Below are positions 8,087 through 14,630 of a stretch of DNA of 43,940 nucleotides, one piece after another (the stretch's first letter is position 1; the number at the start of each line of letters is the position of its first letter). This DNA comes from Loigolactobacillus iwatensis. GTDB taxonomy: Bacteria > Bacillota > Bacilli > Lactobacillales > Lactobacillaceae. The notes beneath the pieces are model-generated. The model was not told the DNA's origin. It worked only from the letters and a program-made list of their open reading frames with translations, and did no database searches. Made by a program: the position numbers and the translations under genes. The DNA lies in NCBI RefSeq assembly GCF_003950295.1, contig NZ_RHNP01000023.1, positions 1 to 43,940 of the forward strand, written 5' to 3'.

Positions 8087-8362
8087 CTATTTTTTTGCGT
8101 ATTTTGCTTCATGAAGTTTTTGCATGATACCATGGTCAGATAAGATATTGCGAACAGTATCTGAAGGTTGAGCACCCTTTTCTAACCAATCTAAAATCGT
8201 ATCTTCGTCCAGCTTAACTTGTGCTGGGTTAACTAATGGATTATAAGTACCAACCATTTCAATGAAACGGCCATCACGTGGTGAACGTGAATCAGCAATA
8301 ACAATCCGGTAGAATGGGCGCTTCTTAGAACCCATTCGTTTTAAACGAATTTTAACAGCCAT
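8087..8362 (-). CDS. rpsP: 30S ribosomal protein S16
   Basis: This 91-residue protein is ribosomal protein S16, needed for 30S assembly. The start ([20 protein letters not shown]) and the following [12 protein letters not shown] are textbook. The ATG at 8362 is preceded by GAGGAGG; the open frame to 8452 is leader. It leads the rpsP-khpA unit. In Bacillus it lies directly behind ffh, but here about 8 kb of other genes separate the two. Confidence 0.98.
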   Translation of the reverse strand: MAVKIRLKRMGSKKRPFYRIVIADSRSPRDGRFIEMVGTYNPLVNPAQVKLDEDTILDWLEKGAQPSDTVRNILSDHGIMQKLHEAKYAKK

Positions 8363-8396
8363 CTTTGCACCTCCTCGAATCTTTTCAACGCTAATA

Positions 8397-8444
8397 AATA
8401 TACCAGTTATTTCTCTATCTGTAAAGAGTTTTTTCTTTACAGAT
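8397..8444 (-). promoter_or_regulatory. rpsP promoter with an inverted repeat over the -35
   Basis: On the minus strand TTTACA (8425-8420) and TATATT (8402-8397) are 17 bases apart. The -35 lies inside a perfect 10-bp inverted repeat, ATCTGTAAAG (8417-8426) and CTTTACAGAT (8435-8444) with an 8-base spacer, which looks like an operator. No regulator is known to me for this site. Confidence 0.75.
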
Positions 8445-8639
8445 AAAATCAATGTTAATTGCGCGTTTATAATTAAGCTTCTTGCCCCTAAAATAGCACT
8501 TTTCGAGACTAGCTGGCCAGGTAATTAAACCACCGGCTAAATAATGATTGCTTAAACCAACAATAATCTTTATCATTTAATAAGTAAATACGTCCAAAGC
8601 CTGATGACGTTAAAAGCTGACTTACTTTGGAGGAATTAC

Positions 8640-9611
8640 ATGATGATTCGTAAACCACACCGCCAGTGGCCGTTATTGGCCGTTGTCGCCACCTTACTTT
8701 CACTGACGTTTAACGCAACGGCCAGTACAAATACCCAGGCCGCACCGGCTTCGAATTCTAGCACCGAACAAATTAGTGGTAAAAAGACAAACAAACAACT
8801 CGCTAATTTAGACTATGCCGGAACTCAAACAATTGACATTAACAGCGGTCACCCTACTTTTTCTAAAAAGACAATGAGAACTAGTAAGGGTGCTTGGCAA
8901 AAATACGGGCAGTTAGATAATCTTAATCGACCAACGGCAGCCAACGCCATGTTACAGAAAAGTCTGATGCCAACCGCAAAACGTGAGCCACTCACCGTGA
9001 ACCCCACTGGTTGGCGTAATAAGAAAATTAAAAGTGGTTATCTCTACAATCGATCACATTTAATTGGCTACCAGCTCACCGGTCAAAATAATAATCCTAA
9101 AAATTTGATTACGGGTACCCGCTCCCTAAATAGTCCCGAAATGCTGCGGTTTGAAGATGATATTGCCTATTATCTAAAATCCAATCCTAGTGGCTACATT
9201 CGCTACCGCGTCACCCCTATTTTTAAAGGCAACGAATTACTGGCCCGGGGTGTTCACATGCAGGCACAATCGATTGGTAGCAACGCTGTTTCTTTCAACG
9301 TCTATATTTTCAACATTGAAGATGGCGTAACGCTTGACTATAACGATGGCACTAGCCAAATTGGTGCCAGTGAAGTGGCCGCTAGCAGTTCCAGGTCAAG
9401 CTCAACTGCAACCACTTCAGCACCCCAAACCACCGAATCGGCCAGTGGCGATGTCACCACCGGCAATCAAGGCGAAATTATTGGTAATCGCAATAGCCAC
9501 ATTTATCACGTTCCAGGTCAATCTGGTTACCACATGAATTCGGCCAACGCGATTTACTTTAGTACTGAGGCCGAGGCCCAAGCAGCTGGTTACCGTAAGT
9601 CATTACGCTAA
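8640..9611 (+). CDS. Secreted DNA/RNA non-specific endonuclease with C-terminal sunset-like domain
   Basis: This 323-residue protein is a probable extracellular nuclease of the EndA/Sda-like DNA/RNA non-specific endonuclease family. A signal peptide spans about residues 1-30 (Arg/Lys-rich start, hydrophobic core, cleavage near NATAS). The nuclease domain covers about 60-245, with NRSHL at 137-141, where His140 is the expected general base (DRGH motif in other members), then the Asn-rich QNNNPKNL metal-site segment. A Ser/Thr-rich linker (about 245-275) leads to a 45-residue tail with IIGNRNSHIYHVPG and EAEAQAAGYR, the pattern of the sunset domain seen on secreted nucleases. ATG at 8640 has GGAGG upstream; another ATG follows immediately. 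It is divergent from rpsP and monocistronic, with a strong terminator. Likely roles are nutrient scavenging or removal of extracellular DNA; this is inference. Confidence 0.85.
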   Translation: MMIRKPHRQWPLLAVVATLLSLTFNATASTNTQAAPASNSSTEQISGKKTNKQLANLDYAGTQTIDINSGHPTFSKKTMRTSKGAWQKYGQLDNLNRPTAANAMLQKSLMPTAKREPLTVNPTGWRNKKIKSGYLYNRSHLIGYQLTGQNNNPKNLITGTRSLNSPEMLRFEDDIAYYLKSNPSGYIRYRVTPIFKGNELLARGVHMQAQSIGSNAVSFNVYIFNIEDGVTLDYNDGTSQIGASEVAASSSRSSSTATTSAPQTTESASGDVTTGNQGEIIGNRNSHIYHVPGQSGYHMNSANAIYFSTEAEAQAAGYRKSLR

Positions 9612-9624
9612 ATCGTTCTATATT

Positions 9625-9660
9625 AAAAGTCCGCGAAAAATAACTTCGCGGACTTTTTTT
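9625..9660 (+). terminator. Terminator of the nuclease gene
   Basis: AAAGTCCGCGAA (9626-9637) and TTCGCGGACTTT (9645-9656) form a perfect stem followed by a T run to 9660. Confidence 0.95.
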
Positions 9661-9684
9661 GATCCAATTAATTTACATTTGGCT
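9626..9684 (+). repeat. Left copy of imperfect direct repeat flanking the island
   Basis: About 57 bases covering the nuclease terminator and the sequence after it recur in the same orientation at about 16626-16683, with only a few substitutions and a one-base length difference. The longest identical block, ATCCAATTAATTTACATTTGG, is shared at 9662 and 16659. Confidence 0.8.
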
Positions 9685-9783
9685 AACAAAAAAATGAATT
9701 TTGGCAACAAAAGAGTCATCCATTAAGTCACCATAAAATATCATCTGAATTTCATTTTTCCAAAAACGCTCAGCTTACTAAAA

Positions 9784-10830
9784 TTAGTCAGATACAACGA
9801 CCATTGATTTGATTGTTTTACGATTTTGCATATCTTGATAAGCTTGATTGATATCATTTAAGCGGTAGGTCTTGGTAAAGACACGACCAGGATTAATATT
9901 GCCATCAAGAACTGCTTTCAGCAAAAATTGTTTATCATAAGTCGTCACAGAAGCGGAACCACCTGCTACTGAAATATTTTGTGCAAAGGTTGAACCCATA
10001 GCATGGTTATTGTAGTGTGGTACACCGACATAACCAATCCGACCACCGTTATGCAATACACCAAGCGCTTGGTCAATCGCTGACTCTGTCCCCACGCATT
10101 CAAGTGTAGCATCGGCGCCACCGCCAAGCAACGCACGAACCTTAGCAATACCTTCTGCACCACGTTCCGCGACAACAGCGGTAGCACCTGACTGCAGCGC
10201 CATCTGTTGACGATCTTCGTGGCGACTCATGAGAACAATTTGTGAAGCACCACGCATTTTCGCCGCAATGACAGCACACTGACCAACGGCACCGTCACCG
10301 ATGACAACAACTTTATCACCTCTTTGAACATTGGCACACCGCGCTGCATGATAACCGGTTGGCATCACATCCGCTAAGGTTGTAAGTGAATTGATCATCC
10401 CTTCTGTGTAGTCGGATGGTTGCCCAGGAACCTTGATCAAAGCCCAGTTTGCATACTGGAAACGGATATATTCTGATTGGAAACCGTTGGACCAGTTAGT
10501 ACCACCTTGATGGCGATCACAAGTCCCATCAAATCCAGCCAAACAAGCATCACATTCACCACAACCGTGAGTAAAGGGTGCAATCACAAAATCGCCCGGT
10601 TTCACCGTCGTAATGGCAGAACCCACTTCTTCAACAATACCAAGTGCTTCATGACCATCATTAACGGAATGAGGTTCTTTATTGTCGCCATGCGCATAAG
10701 CCCAGAGATCAGAACCACAGACACACGCCCGAACAACTTTGATGATCACATCATCAGCAGCTTGTAGACTTGGTTTATCAACGTCTTGAACTGTTACTAG
10801 ACCAGCCTTTTCAAAAATTGCAGATTTCAT
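9784..10830 (-). CDS. Zinc-dependent alcohol dehydrogenase-like oxidoreductase
   Basis: This 348-residue protein is a medium-chain zinc dehydrogenase acting on alcohols, aldehydes or related substrates with NAD(P). Catalytic zinc ligands are visible as Cys38 (in VCGSD) and His60 with Glu61 (GHEALG). Structural zinc is bound by Cys90, 93, 96 and 104. The Rossmann site is GDGAVGQ in the second half. The start is ATG at 10830, where homology to the family begins; the open frame upstream is leader. No good Shine-Dalgarno lies next to this ATG, and a hairpin occupies the leader. It is the only intact island gene for which I do not see a 19-bp-spacer promoter; its likely promoter has a normal 17-bp spacer. 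Substrate unknown. Confidence 0.88.
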   Translation of the reverse strand: MKSAIFEKAGLVTVQDVDKPSLQAADDVIIKVVRACVCGSDLWAYAHGDNKEPHSVNDGHEALGIVEEVGSAITTVKPGDFVIAPFTHGCGECDACLAGFDGTCDRHQGGTNWSNGFQSEYIRFQYANWALIKVPGQPSDYTEGMINSLTTLADVMPTGYHAARCANVQRGDKVVVIGDGAVGQCAVIAAKMRGASQIVLMSRHEDRQQMALQSGATAVVAERGAEGIAKVRALLGGGADATLECVGTESAIDQALGVLHNGGRIGYVGVPHYNNHAMGSTFAQNISVAGGSASVTTYDKQFLLKAVLDGNINPGRVFTKTYRLNDINQAYQDMQNRKTIKSMVVVSD

Positions 10831-10844
10831 AATTTTTATACCCA

Positions 10845-10912
10845 GAACCGCCAAACAAATTGCTTGGCGTTCAATTCCTTTCAAATTTAATAATAATTTG
10901 CGCAGCGACCAA
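10845..10912 (-). promoter_or_regulatory. Promoter and 5' hairpin of the alcohol dehydrogenase gene
   Basis: On the minus strand TTGGTC (10912-10907) and TAAATT (10889-10884) are 17 bases apart. The transcript would begin almost at a GAAC-GCCAA/TTGGCG-GTTC hairpin (10845-10872), with an AAGGAA motif just before it and the start codon 15 bases after it. Confidence 0.5.
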
Positions 10913-10983
10913 AAGGCCACTAAAAATAAGTTTCTACATCTTTAATTTACCACAAAAGTAGCCGCTGTTCTTTGTTATTACCC

Positions 10984-11592
10984 TTATTTACGGTTGATGC
11001 CTAAACTGTCACGTGCCCCTAGCTTAGGATCATGGGCCAGCCGCATAACTAGATCAGCGATACTAACAACGGAAACATCATGCCCACCAAATGGTTCGCC
11101 TTTATGGGTAACTTGATAAGCGGTGTCGCTGCCATTATCAAACCAGCCGGGACGAATAATCGTATAATTTAGATCAGATGCTTCAATCACATCAGCAGCA
11201 TCCCGATAAGTTTGTAAAACTGGGTTAGACGCCAAGTTACCGGAAGCACCAACTGCTGCTGGGATCTCATTGTAAATACCCATTGAAGTGATAAATAATA
11301 ATCGTTTAACCCCAGCTTCATCCATTGCGGCAACCAGTGATTGCGCCATTGCCCGCAGGTTGCCACTTAAGGCAGCAAAGACAACATCTTGTCCCTTCAA
11401 CGCATCCTGCAGCATTGTTTTATCAGTGACACTACCTGCAATTGCGTGTTCACGGTCAGCATTTAAGTTTCCTAAACGCCGCGTATTGCGGGCCATTAAA
11501 GTTAGCTGATCCGTTGTGTTAGCCAACAAATACTGCCGGGTCGTGCCACCAACTGTACCAGTAGCGCCAATAATTAATACATTTGCCATCAT
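10984..11592 (-). CDS. NAD(P)-binding atypical SDR (NmrA/YhfK-like)
   Basis: This 202-residue protein is an atypical short-chain dehydrogenase. It starts with the nucleotide-binding strand and loop GATGTVGG (residues 9-16), has an RN motif after the second strand that suggests NADPH, and a conserved IIRPGWFDNG segment. It lacks the classical YxxxK catalytic pair in an obvious form. Relatives include quinone or nitro reductase-like and redox-sensing proteins, so function is uncertain. The ATG at 11592 has GGAGG six bases upstream; a second ATG follows directly. It is transcribed divergently from the tautomerase gene, from a MerR-type promoter (11635-11665). Confidence 0.83.
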   Translation of the reverse strand: MMANVLIIGATGTVGGTTRQYLLANTTDQLTLMARNTRRLGNLNADREHAIAGSVTDKTMLQDALKGQDVVFAALSGNLRAMAQSLVAAMDEAGVKRLLFITSMGIYNEIPAAVGASGNLASNPVLQTYRDAADVIEASDLNYTIIRPGWFDNGSDTAYQVTHKGEPFGGHDVSVVSIADLVMRLAHDPKLGARDSLGINRK

Positions 11593-11634
11593 GTAAAACC
11601 TCCTAAAATTCACTTTACTTATTTAACTGACTTA

Positions 11635-11665
11635 ACTATAGTCCCTTACACTAACTGCAAGGCAA
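11635..11665 (-). promoter_or_regulatory. MerR-type promoter A (SDR gene)
   Basis: On the minus strand TTGCCT (11665-11660) and TATAGT (11640-11635) are separated by 19 bases. The dyad CCTTGC-N7-GTAAGG spans the end of the -35 and the spacer. A 19-bp spacer with a central dyad is the hallmark of MerR-regulated promoters. Confidence 0.75.
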
Positions 11666-11683
11666 GCTATTTTTTAAAAAAGT

Positions 11684-11714
11684 TTGACTTCTAGTGGGTG
11701 CAAGACGCTAATAT
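11684..11714 (+). promoter_or_regulatory. MerR-type promoter D (tautomerase gene)
   Basis: TTGACT (11684-11689) and TAATAT (11709-11714) are 19 bases apart, with the spacer TCTAGTGGGTGCAAGACGC matching the T--AGT--GTG-AAG core of the other three sites. The start codon follows 35 bases later. It faces away from promoter A, 18 bases apart. Confidence 0.68.
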
Positions 11715-11749
11715 AAGTTGCACCCCAACTAGGAAAGGAGCTTCACTTA

Positions 11750-12142
11750 ATGCCATTACTACAATTTAATTTAGTCAAAGACGTTTGGACCAAAACACAA
11801 GTCAAAGAAATCTTGGATAGTGCCTATCAAGTTACGCTGGCAGCTTTTAAGGCCCCACAAGGTGACCGTTACCAAACAGTTACTTATTATGCTGCTGAAG
11901 ATTTAGTCTTAGGCGACACCGGCCTAGGATTTACCCGTTCGAATAAACGAATTTTACTGAATATTCGAACACGACCGCGTACCGAAGCAGAAAAGGTCCA
12001 ATTTTATCAGGCTCTGGCAGCGCAACTACAAACAAAACTAAACCTGGCCCCTAACGATCTCATGATCAATATGGTGGAAAACGGTGACGCTGATTGGAGT
12101 TTTGCGGCTGGTAAGGCCCAATTTCTGACCGGTGATCTATGA
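11750..12142 (+). CDS. Tautomerase-superfamily protein (MSAD-like)
   Basis: This 130-residue protein belongs to the tautomerase superfamily, in which the amino-terminal Pro exposed after Met removal is the catalytic residue. Pro2 is present. Arg73 and Arg75 in NIRTRPR and Asp39 match the layout I know for malonate semialdehyde decarboxylase (Pro1, Asp37, two Arg near 73-75), so a decarboxylase or hydratase-type activity on small keto acids is possible. AAAGGAG lies at good distance before ATG 11750. It is monocistronic, with a MerR-type promoter and a terminator. In this setting it may act on reactive carbonyl compounds, which is inference. Confidence 0.82.
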   Translation: MPLLQFNLVKDVWTKTQVKEILDSAYQVTLAAFKAPQGDRYQTVTYYAAEDLVLGDTGLGFTRSNKRILLNIRTRPRTEAEKVQFYQALAAQLQTKLNLAPNDLMINMVENGDADWSFAAGKAQFLTGDL

Positions 12143-12145
12143 GCC

Positions 12146-12184
12146 AAAGGACAATAATCGCAATCTAACGGTTATTGTCCTTTT
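12146..12184. terminator. Terminator between convergent tautomerase and SnoaL-like genes
   Basis: AAAGGACAATAA (12146-12157) pairs with TTATTGTCCTTT (12172-12183), with T on the plus side. It lies between two convergent genes and could stop transcription from both. Confidence 0.8.
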
Positions 12185-12188
12185 CCGA

Positions 12189-12629
12189 TCAATACATGCT
12201 AGCATCAATGTGCATGATCAACCATTGCCCATTGACCTTATTCAAATGTAATTCTAATTGTAAGGGCCACGTGTTCCGTGAACCATAAATACTGGCATCA
12301 ACCTGGCTTTGACCAACTAAAACTGCTTGCTCAGCGGTTAACTCAGTCACAGCCACATGATCTTCCGTTGACGAAAAATAATGCATTTGACCACTTTGAA
12401 TTTCGCTAAGCCACTTTTGCTTACTTTGCACCATCCCGGTCATATGGACCAAATGGAAATCATCCGCCAATAAGGCACCTAACTTGTCAAGATCACCGGC
12501 AACCATATACTGATTATGCCTGCGATACATGTCAACAACACTTTGTTTAGGATCAGTTTGCTTTAATGTTGAAACCAAACCGGGAAATAGATTTTCATGA
12601 TTTTGTTGTGCCATTTTGCTAATTGCCAT
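12189..12629 (-). CDS. SnoaL/NTF2-like protein
   Basis: This 146-residue protein has the NTF2-like fold pattern of SnoaL-type proteins: an early helix with YRRHNQYMVAGDLDKLGALLADDFHLVHMTG, then a strand-rich second half with HLNKVNGQWLIMHID. Such proteins bind or isomerise small hydrophobic molecules, and many have no known reaction. GGAGGG lies 7 bases before the ATG at 12629; the ATG immediately before it (12632) is nearly as good. It is a single-gene unit with a MerR-type promoter 35-45 bases upstream, which ties it to the island regulon. Confidence 0.78.
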   Translation of the reverse strand: MAISKMAQQNHENLFPGLVSTLKQTDPKQSVVDMYRRHNQYMVAGDLDKLGALLADDFHLVHMTGMVQSKQKWLSEIQSGQMHYFSSTEDHVAVTELTAEQAVLVGQSQVDASIYGSRNTWPLQLELHLNKVNGQWLIMHIDASMY

Positions 12630-12671
12630 CATCTTACCCTCCAAAATTAGTTAAATTTTTAATTCAAAGTA

Positions 12672-12702
12672 AGCTTATGCCCTTGCACTTACTGTAAGGC
12701 AA
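12672..12702 (-). promoter_or_regulatory. MerR-type promoter B (SnoaL-like gene)
   Basis: On the minus strand TTGCCT (12702-12697) and TAAGCT (12677-12672) are 19 bases apart. The dyad CCTTAC-N7-GCAAGG (12681-12699) is nearly identical to the one in promoter A. Confidence 0.72.
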
Positions 12703-12771
12703 CCATCAATTGTACTTTTCTGCCCAAAATAGCCAATTTACTAATTATTTAGTTACACTACTTTTTTGCCG

Positions 12772-13245
12772 TCAACTAATGAACGTAAAGACTATGGCCA
12801 AAAGTACAAAGACCAATGTATTGAGCCAGAATAAATTGTGAATACTAGCAATGTGCAAGCTATTTTCTAGCAATAAGGCAGTATAAGGTGACAAAGACCC
12901 AGCCAAGTTATATGCAATCAGGATCAACGAAGTGGCCAAGATATTACCATTACCTTCTAAATTCACTGCGTTCAAGATTCATGAAAAAAATAAACCAGCG
13001 CCGATGACCGTCAACCAAGTGAAATTGGCTATTGCAATTAACACCATTGCTAGCGCTAATGACGTAAAAACCACGACCAAAATACGAGCCTGCAGCCAAG
13101 TGAATAAACGACCAAATAATAAACCGCTAAGCATTGCACCAAGCCTTAACGTCCAAAGTACTTCTTTAATACTGATTAAATCAAGTAAACCGCGTGAAGC
13201 TCCAATTATTAAAAAAATCATAATCAAATTATGCTTAACCGGCTA
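12772..13245 (-). pseudogene. C-terminal fragment of an MFS transporter with an in-frame stop
   Basis: Two consecutive open stretches in the same frame (13227 to 12979, then 12975 to 12772) are separated only by a TGA. Together they encode about five hydrophobic helices typical of the second half of a roughly 400-residue major-facilitator transporter, including SRGLLDLISI and LNAVNLEGNGN. The first half is missing: the frame closes at a TAG near 13246, inside the control region of the adjacent MerR gene. A possible N-terminal scrap of an MFS gene is at 16292-16393 on the other strand. Confidence 0.75.
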
Positions 13246-13293
13246 ACATAGTGAGTTACACTTAAGCTATGAAATTTTAAATGAGGTGCAAAT

Positions 13294-13728
13294 ATGAACA
13301 TTAAAGAAGCTAGCAATCAAACAGGTGTTTCCTCTGCTGCCATTCGTTACTATGAAAAGGAATTATTGATTCCCGCAATTGATCGTAGTGAAACAGGTAA
13401 TCGCGAAATCGATGCTCGCATCATTCGCCGGATCAATTTTGTTAAACAAATGCGAGCTGCTGGCATGACTATTGAAAACCTACGTCGTTATATTGAATTA
13501 TTCGACTCAAAAGAAGATAACGACAAAGAACAAATTGCCTTGTTAGCAGAACAATTAAGCGATATGGAAGAACGACGCGATGATATTCAATCAGCTATTG
13601 ATCACCTACACTATAAACTAGAACACTATTATGATCATGTCGTTGCATCAGAAAAAGAATTACAAGAACTAGAACGCAAACATGACGAACAAGTTGCCCA
13701 GACCAATGATGCCGAAGCTAAATTTTAA
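13294..13728 (+). CDS. MerR-family transcriptional regulator (AdhR-like)
   Basis: This 144-residue regulator has the MerR winged-helix domain at its N-terminus (NIKEASNQTGVSSAAIRYYEKELLI, then RRINFVKQMRAAGMTIENLRRYIEL) and a long Lys/Glu-rich coiled coil at about 75-130 for dimerisation. There is no Cys, so it does not sense thiol-reactive compounds directly in the manner of NmlR or AdhR. GAGGTG precedes ATG 13294. The upstream region holds TAAC-N7-GTTA (13244-13258), a dyad with the same spacing as the island operators, so autoregulation is possible. It is one of two candidates for controlling the four 19-bp-spacer promoters. Confidence 0.9.
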   Translation: MNIKEASNQTGVSSAAIRYYEKELLIPAIDRSETGNREIDARIIRRINFVKQMRAAGMTIENLRRYIELFDSKEDNDKEQIALLAEQLSDMEERRDDIQSAIDHLHYKLEHYYDHVVASEKELQELERKHDEQVAQTNDAEAKF

Positions 13729-13743
13729 GTCACTAGGCTAAAA

Positions 13744-13790
13744 AGAACCGACCACTAAGACACATAATCTTAGTGGTCGGTTCTCTTTAG
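13744..13790. terminator. Strong bidirectional hairpin after the MerR gene
   Basis: A perfect 17-bp stem (13744-13760 against 13768-13784) has a T run on both strands, better on the minus strand. It can end the MerR transcript and also transcription arriving from the cupin pseudogene side. Confidence 0.85.
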
Positions 13791-13798
13791 TTTGGCTA

Positions 13799-14197
13799 TT
13801 ATTTATCCGCTGCAGCGTACTGCTCATCTGTTACTGGTTCAAGCCACTTCGGTGTTCCCGCTGTAATAAAACCAACTATCTTTTGTTGCGCTCTGCCAGT
13901 GTTTAACCACCTCATGCGTCACTACAACATTACCGGCAACTAAAATGACGAGCCGGCTGATCCGCTTCCTGATACCAGCCCTCACCACCTGTAACTAATA
14001 AAAATTGGCATCCATTATGATGAATGCCAGTTATGACGACAACCTGGCTCAAAAGTCACATTACCAACACCACATTAACTTCGGGTCATTAACTAAACCT
14101 TGTAAATAACTTTGCCCTAAAAAATATTGGCAAAAGCATCATTTTTAGGTTCCATTTTGAAAATACCATTTCTCACTGCTGTTTCCTTTTGACTCAT
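13799..14197 (-). pseudogene. Frameshifted cupin-domain protein
   Basis: Translation of the minus strand in successive frames gives a recognisable small cupin protein. It starts at ATG 14197 (MSQKETAVRNGIFKMEP, with GAAGG upstream) and goes on with YFLGQSYLQGLVNDP, then VTFEPGCRHNWH, then QFLLVTGGEGWYQEADQPA, then VVKHWQSATKDSWF. It ends with PKWLEPVTDEQYAAADK and TAA at 13799. At least four frameshifts interrupt it, so no full product can be made. The RHNWH and VVKHW segments hold the expected metal-binding His positions. Cupins of this type often accompany MerR regulators and oxidoreductases in lactic acid bacteria. Confidence 0.8.
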
Positions 14198-14235
14198 TGT
14201 AAACGGCCTTCTTATCTATTTGATCTAGTGTTAGG

Positions 14236-14592
14236 TCAACTTTCTAATTGACGTAGCTCGCATTCCGCAAGACTTTGATTTTCTTGTAGATAATTTAAAT
14301 GTGCTAGCTCTAACTTAAGATCATTACGTTTTTCATCTAATTGAACTAACGTCTGTTTTAAAAGTGTCGTTTGAGCCGCAATTAGCTTTTGTTTCTCGTT
14401 TTGTAGTTCCGTATAACGTTTCAATTTATCTAGGTCGATCCCAACAGCGTACATTTCATCAATAAATTTCACAAAATCATTGATTTGTCGCTGAGTAAAC
14501 AGTTTTGAATCGGGTAGCAAAGCCGAATTTTGATAGAATTTAAGTTTTGATTTAGAAATTCCAGTTTGACGACTCAGTGTTTGGCTAGTCAT
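14236..14592 (-). CDS. MerR-family transcriptional regulator, co-transcribed with efflux pump
   Basis: This 118-residue protein is a short MerR-type regulator. The N-terminal winged helix reads SQTLSRQTGISKSKLKFYQ, followed by FVKFIDEMYAVGIDLDKLKRY and a coiled-coil tail with LQNEKQKLIAAQ. The usual Arg-Tyr-Tyr of MerR helix 2 is replaced by Lys-Phe-Tyr. ATG 14592 has AAGGAG upstream. It starts 38 bases after the DHA2 pump gene, and the pair is expressed from MerR-type promoter C, the classic arrangement of a pump with its own regulator. A single Cys near the C-terminus (CELRQLES) could be redox-sensitive, but nothing proves it. Confidence 0.83.
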   Translation of the reverse strand: MTSQTLSRQTGISKSKLKFYQNSALLPDSKLFTQRQINDFVKFIDEMYAVGIDLDKLKRYTELQNEKQKLIAAQTTLLKQTLVQLDEKRNDLKLELAHLNYLQENQSLAECELRQLES

Positions 14593-14630
14593 AAAAATTA
14601 CTCTCCTTCCCACTTTACAATCTTACAGCG

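Noticed and set aside
8510-8539. Imperfect TAGC-GG-GGT palindrome in the rpsP-nuclease intergenic region
   Set aside because: The stem is interrupted by internal loops and has no T run; function cannot be supported.
12932-13246. 104-codon plus-strand frame over the MFS fragment
   Set aside because: Complement of hydrophobic-helix codons; no start signal.
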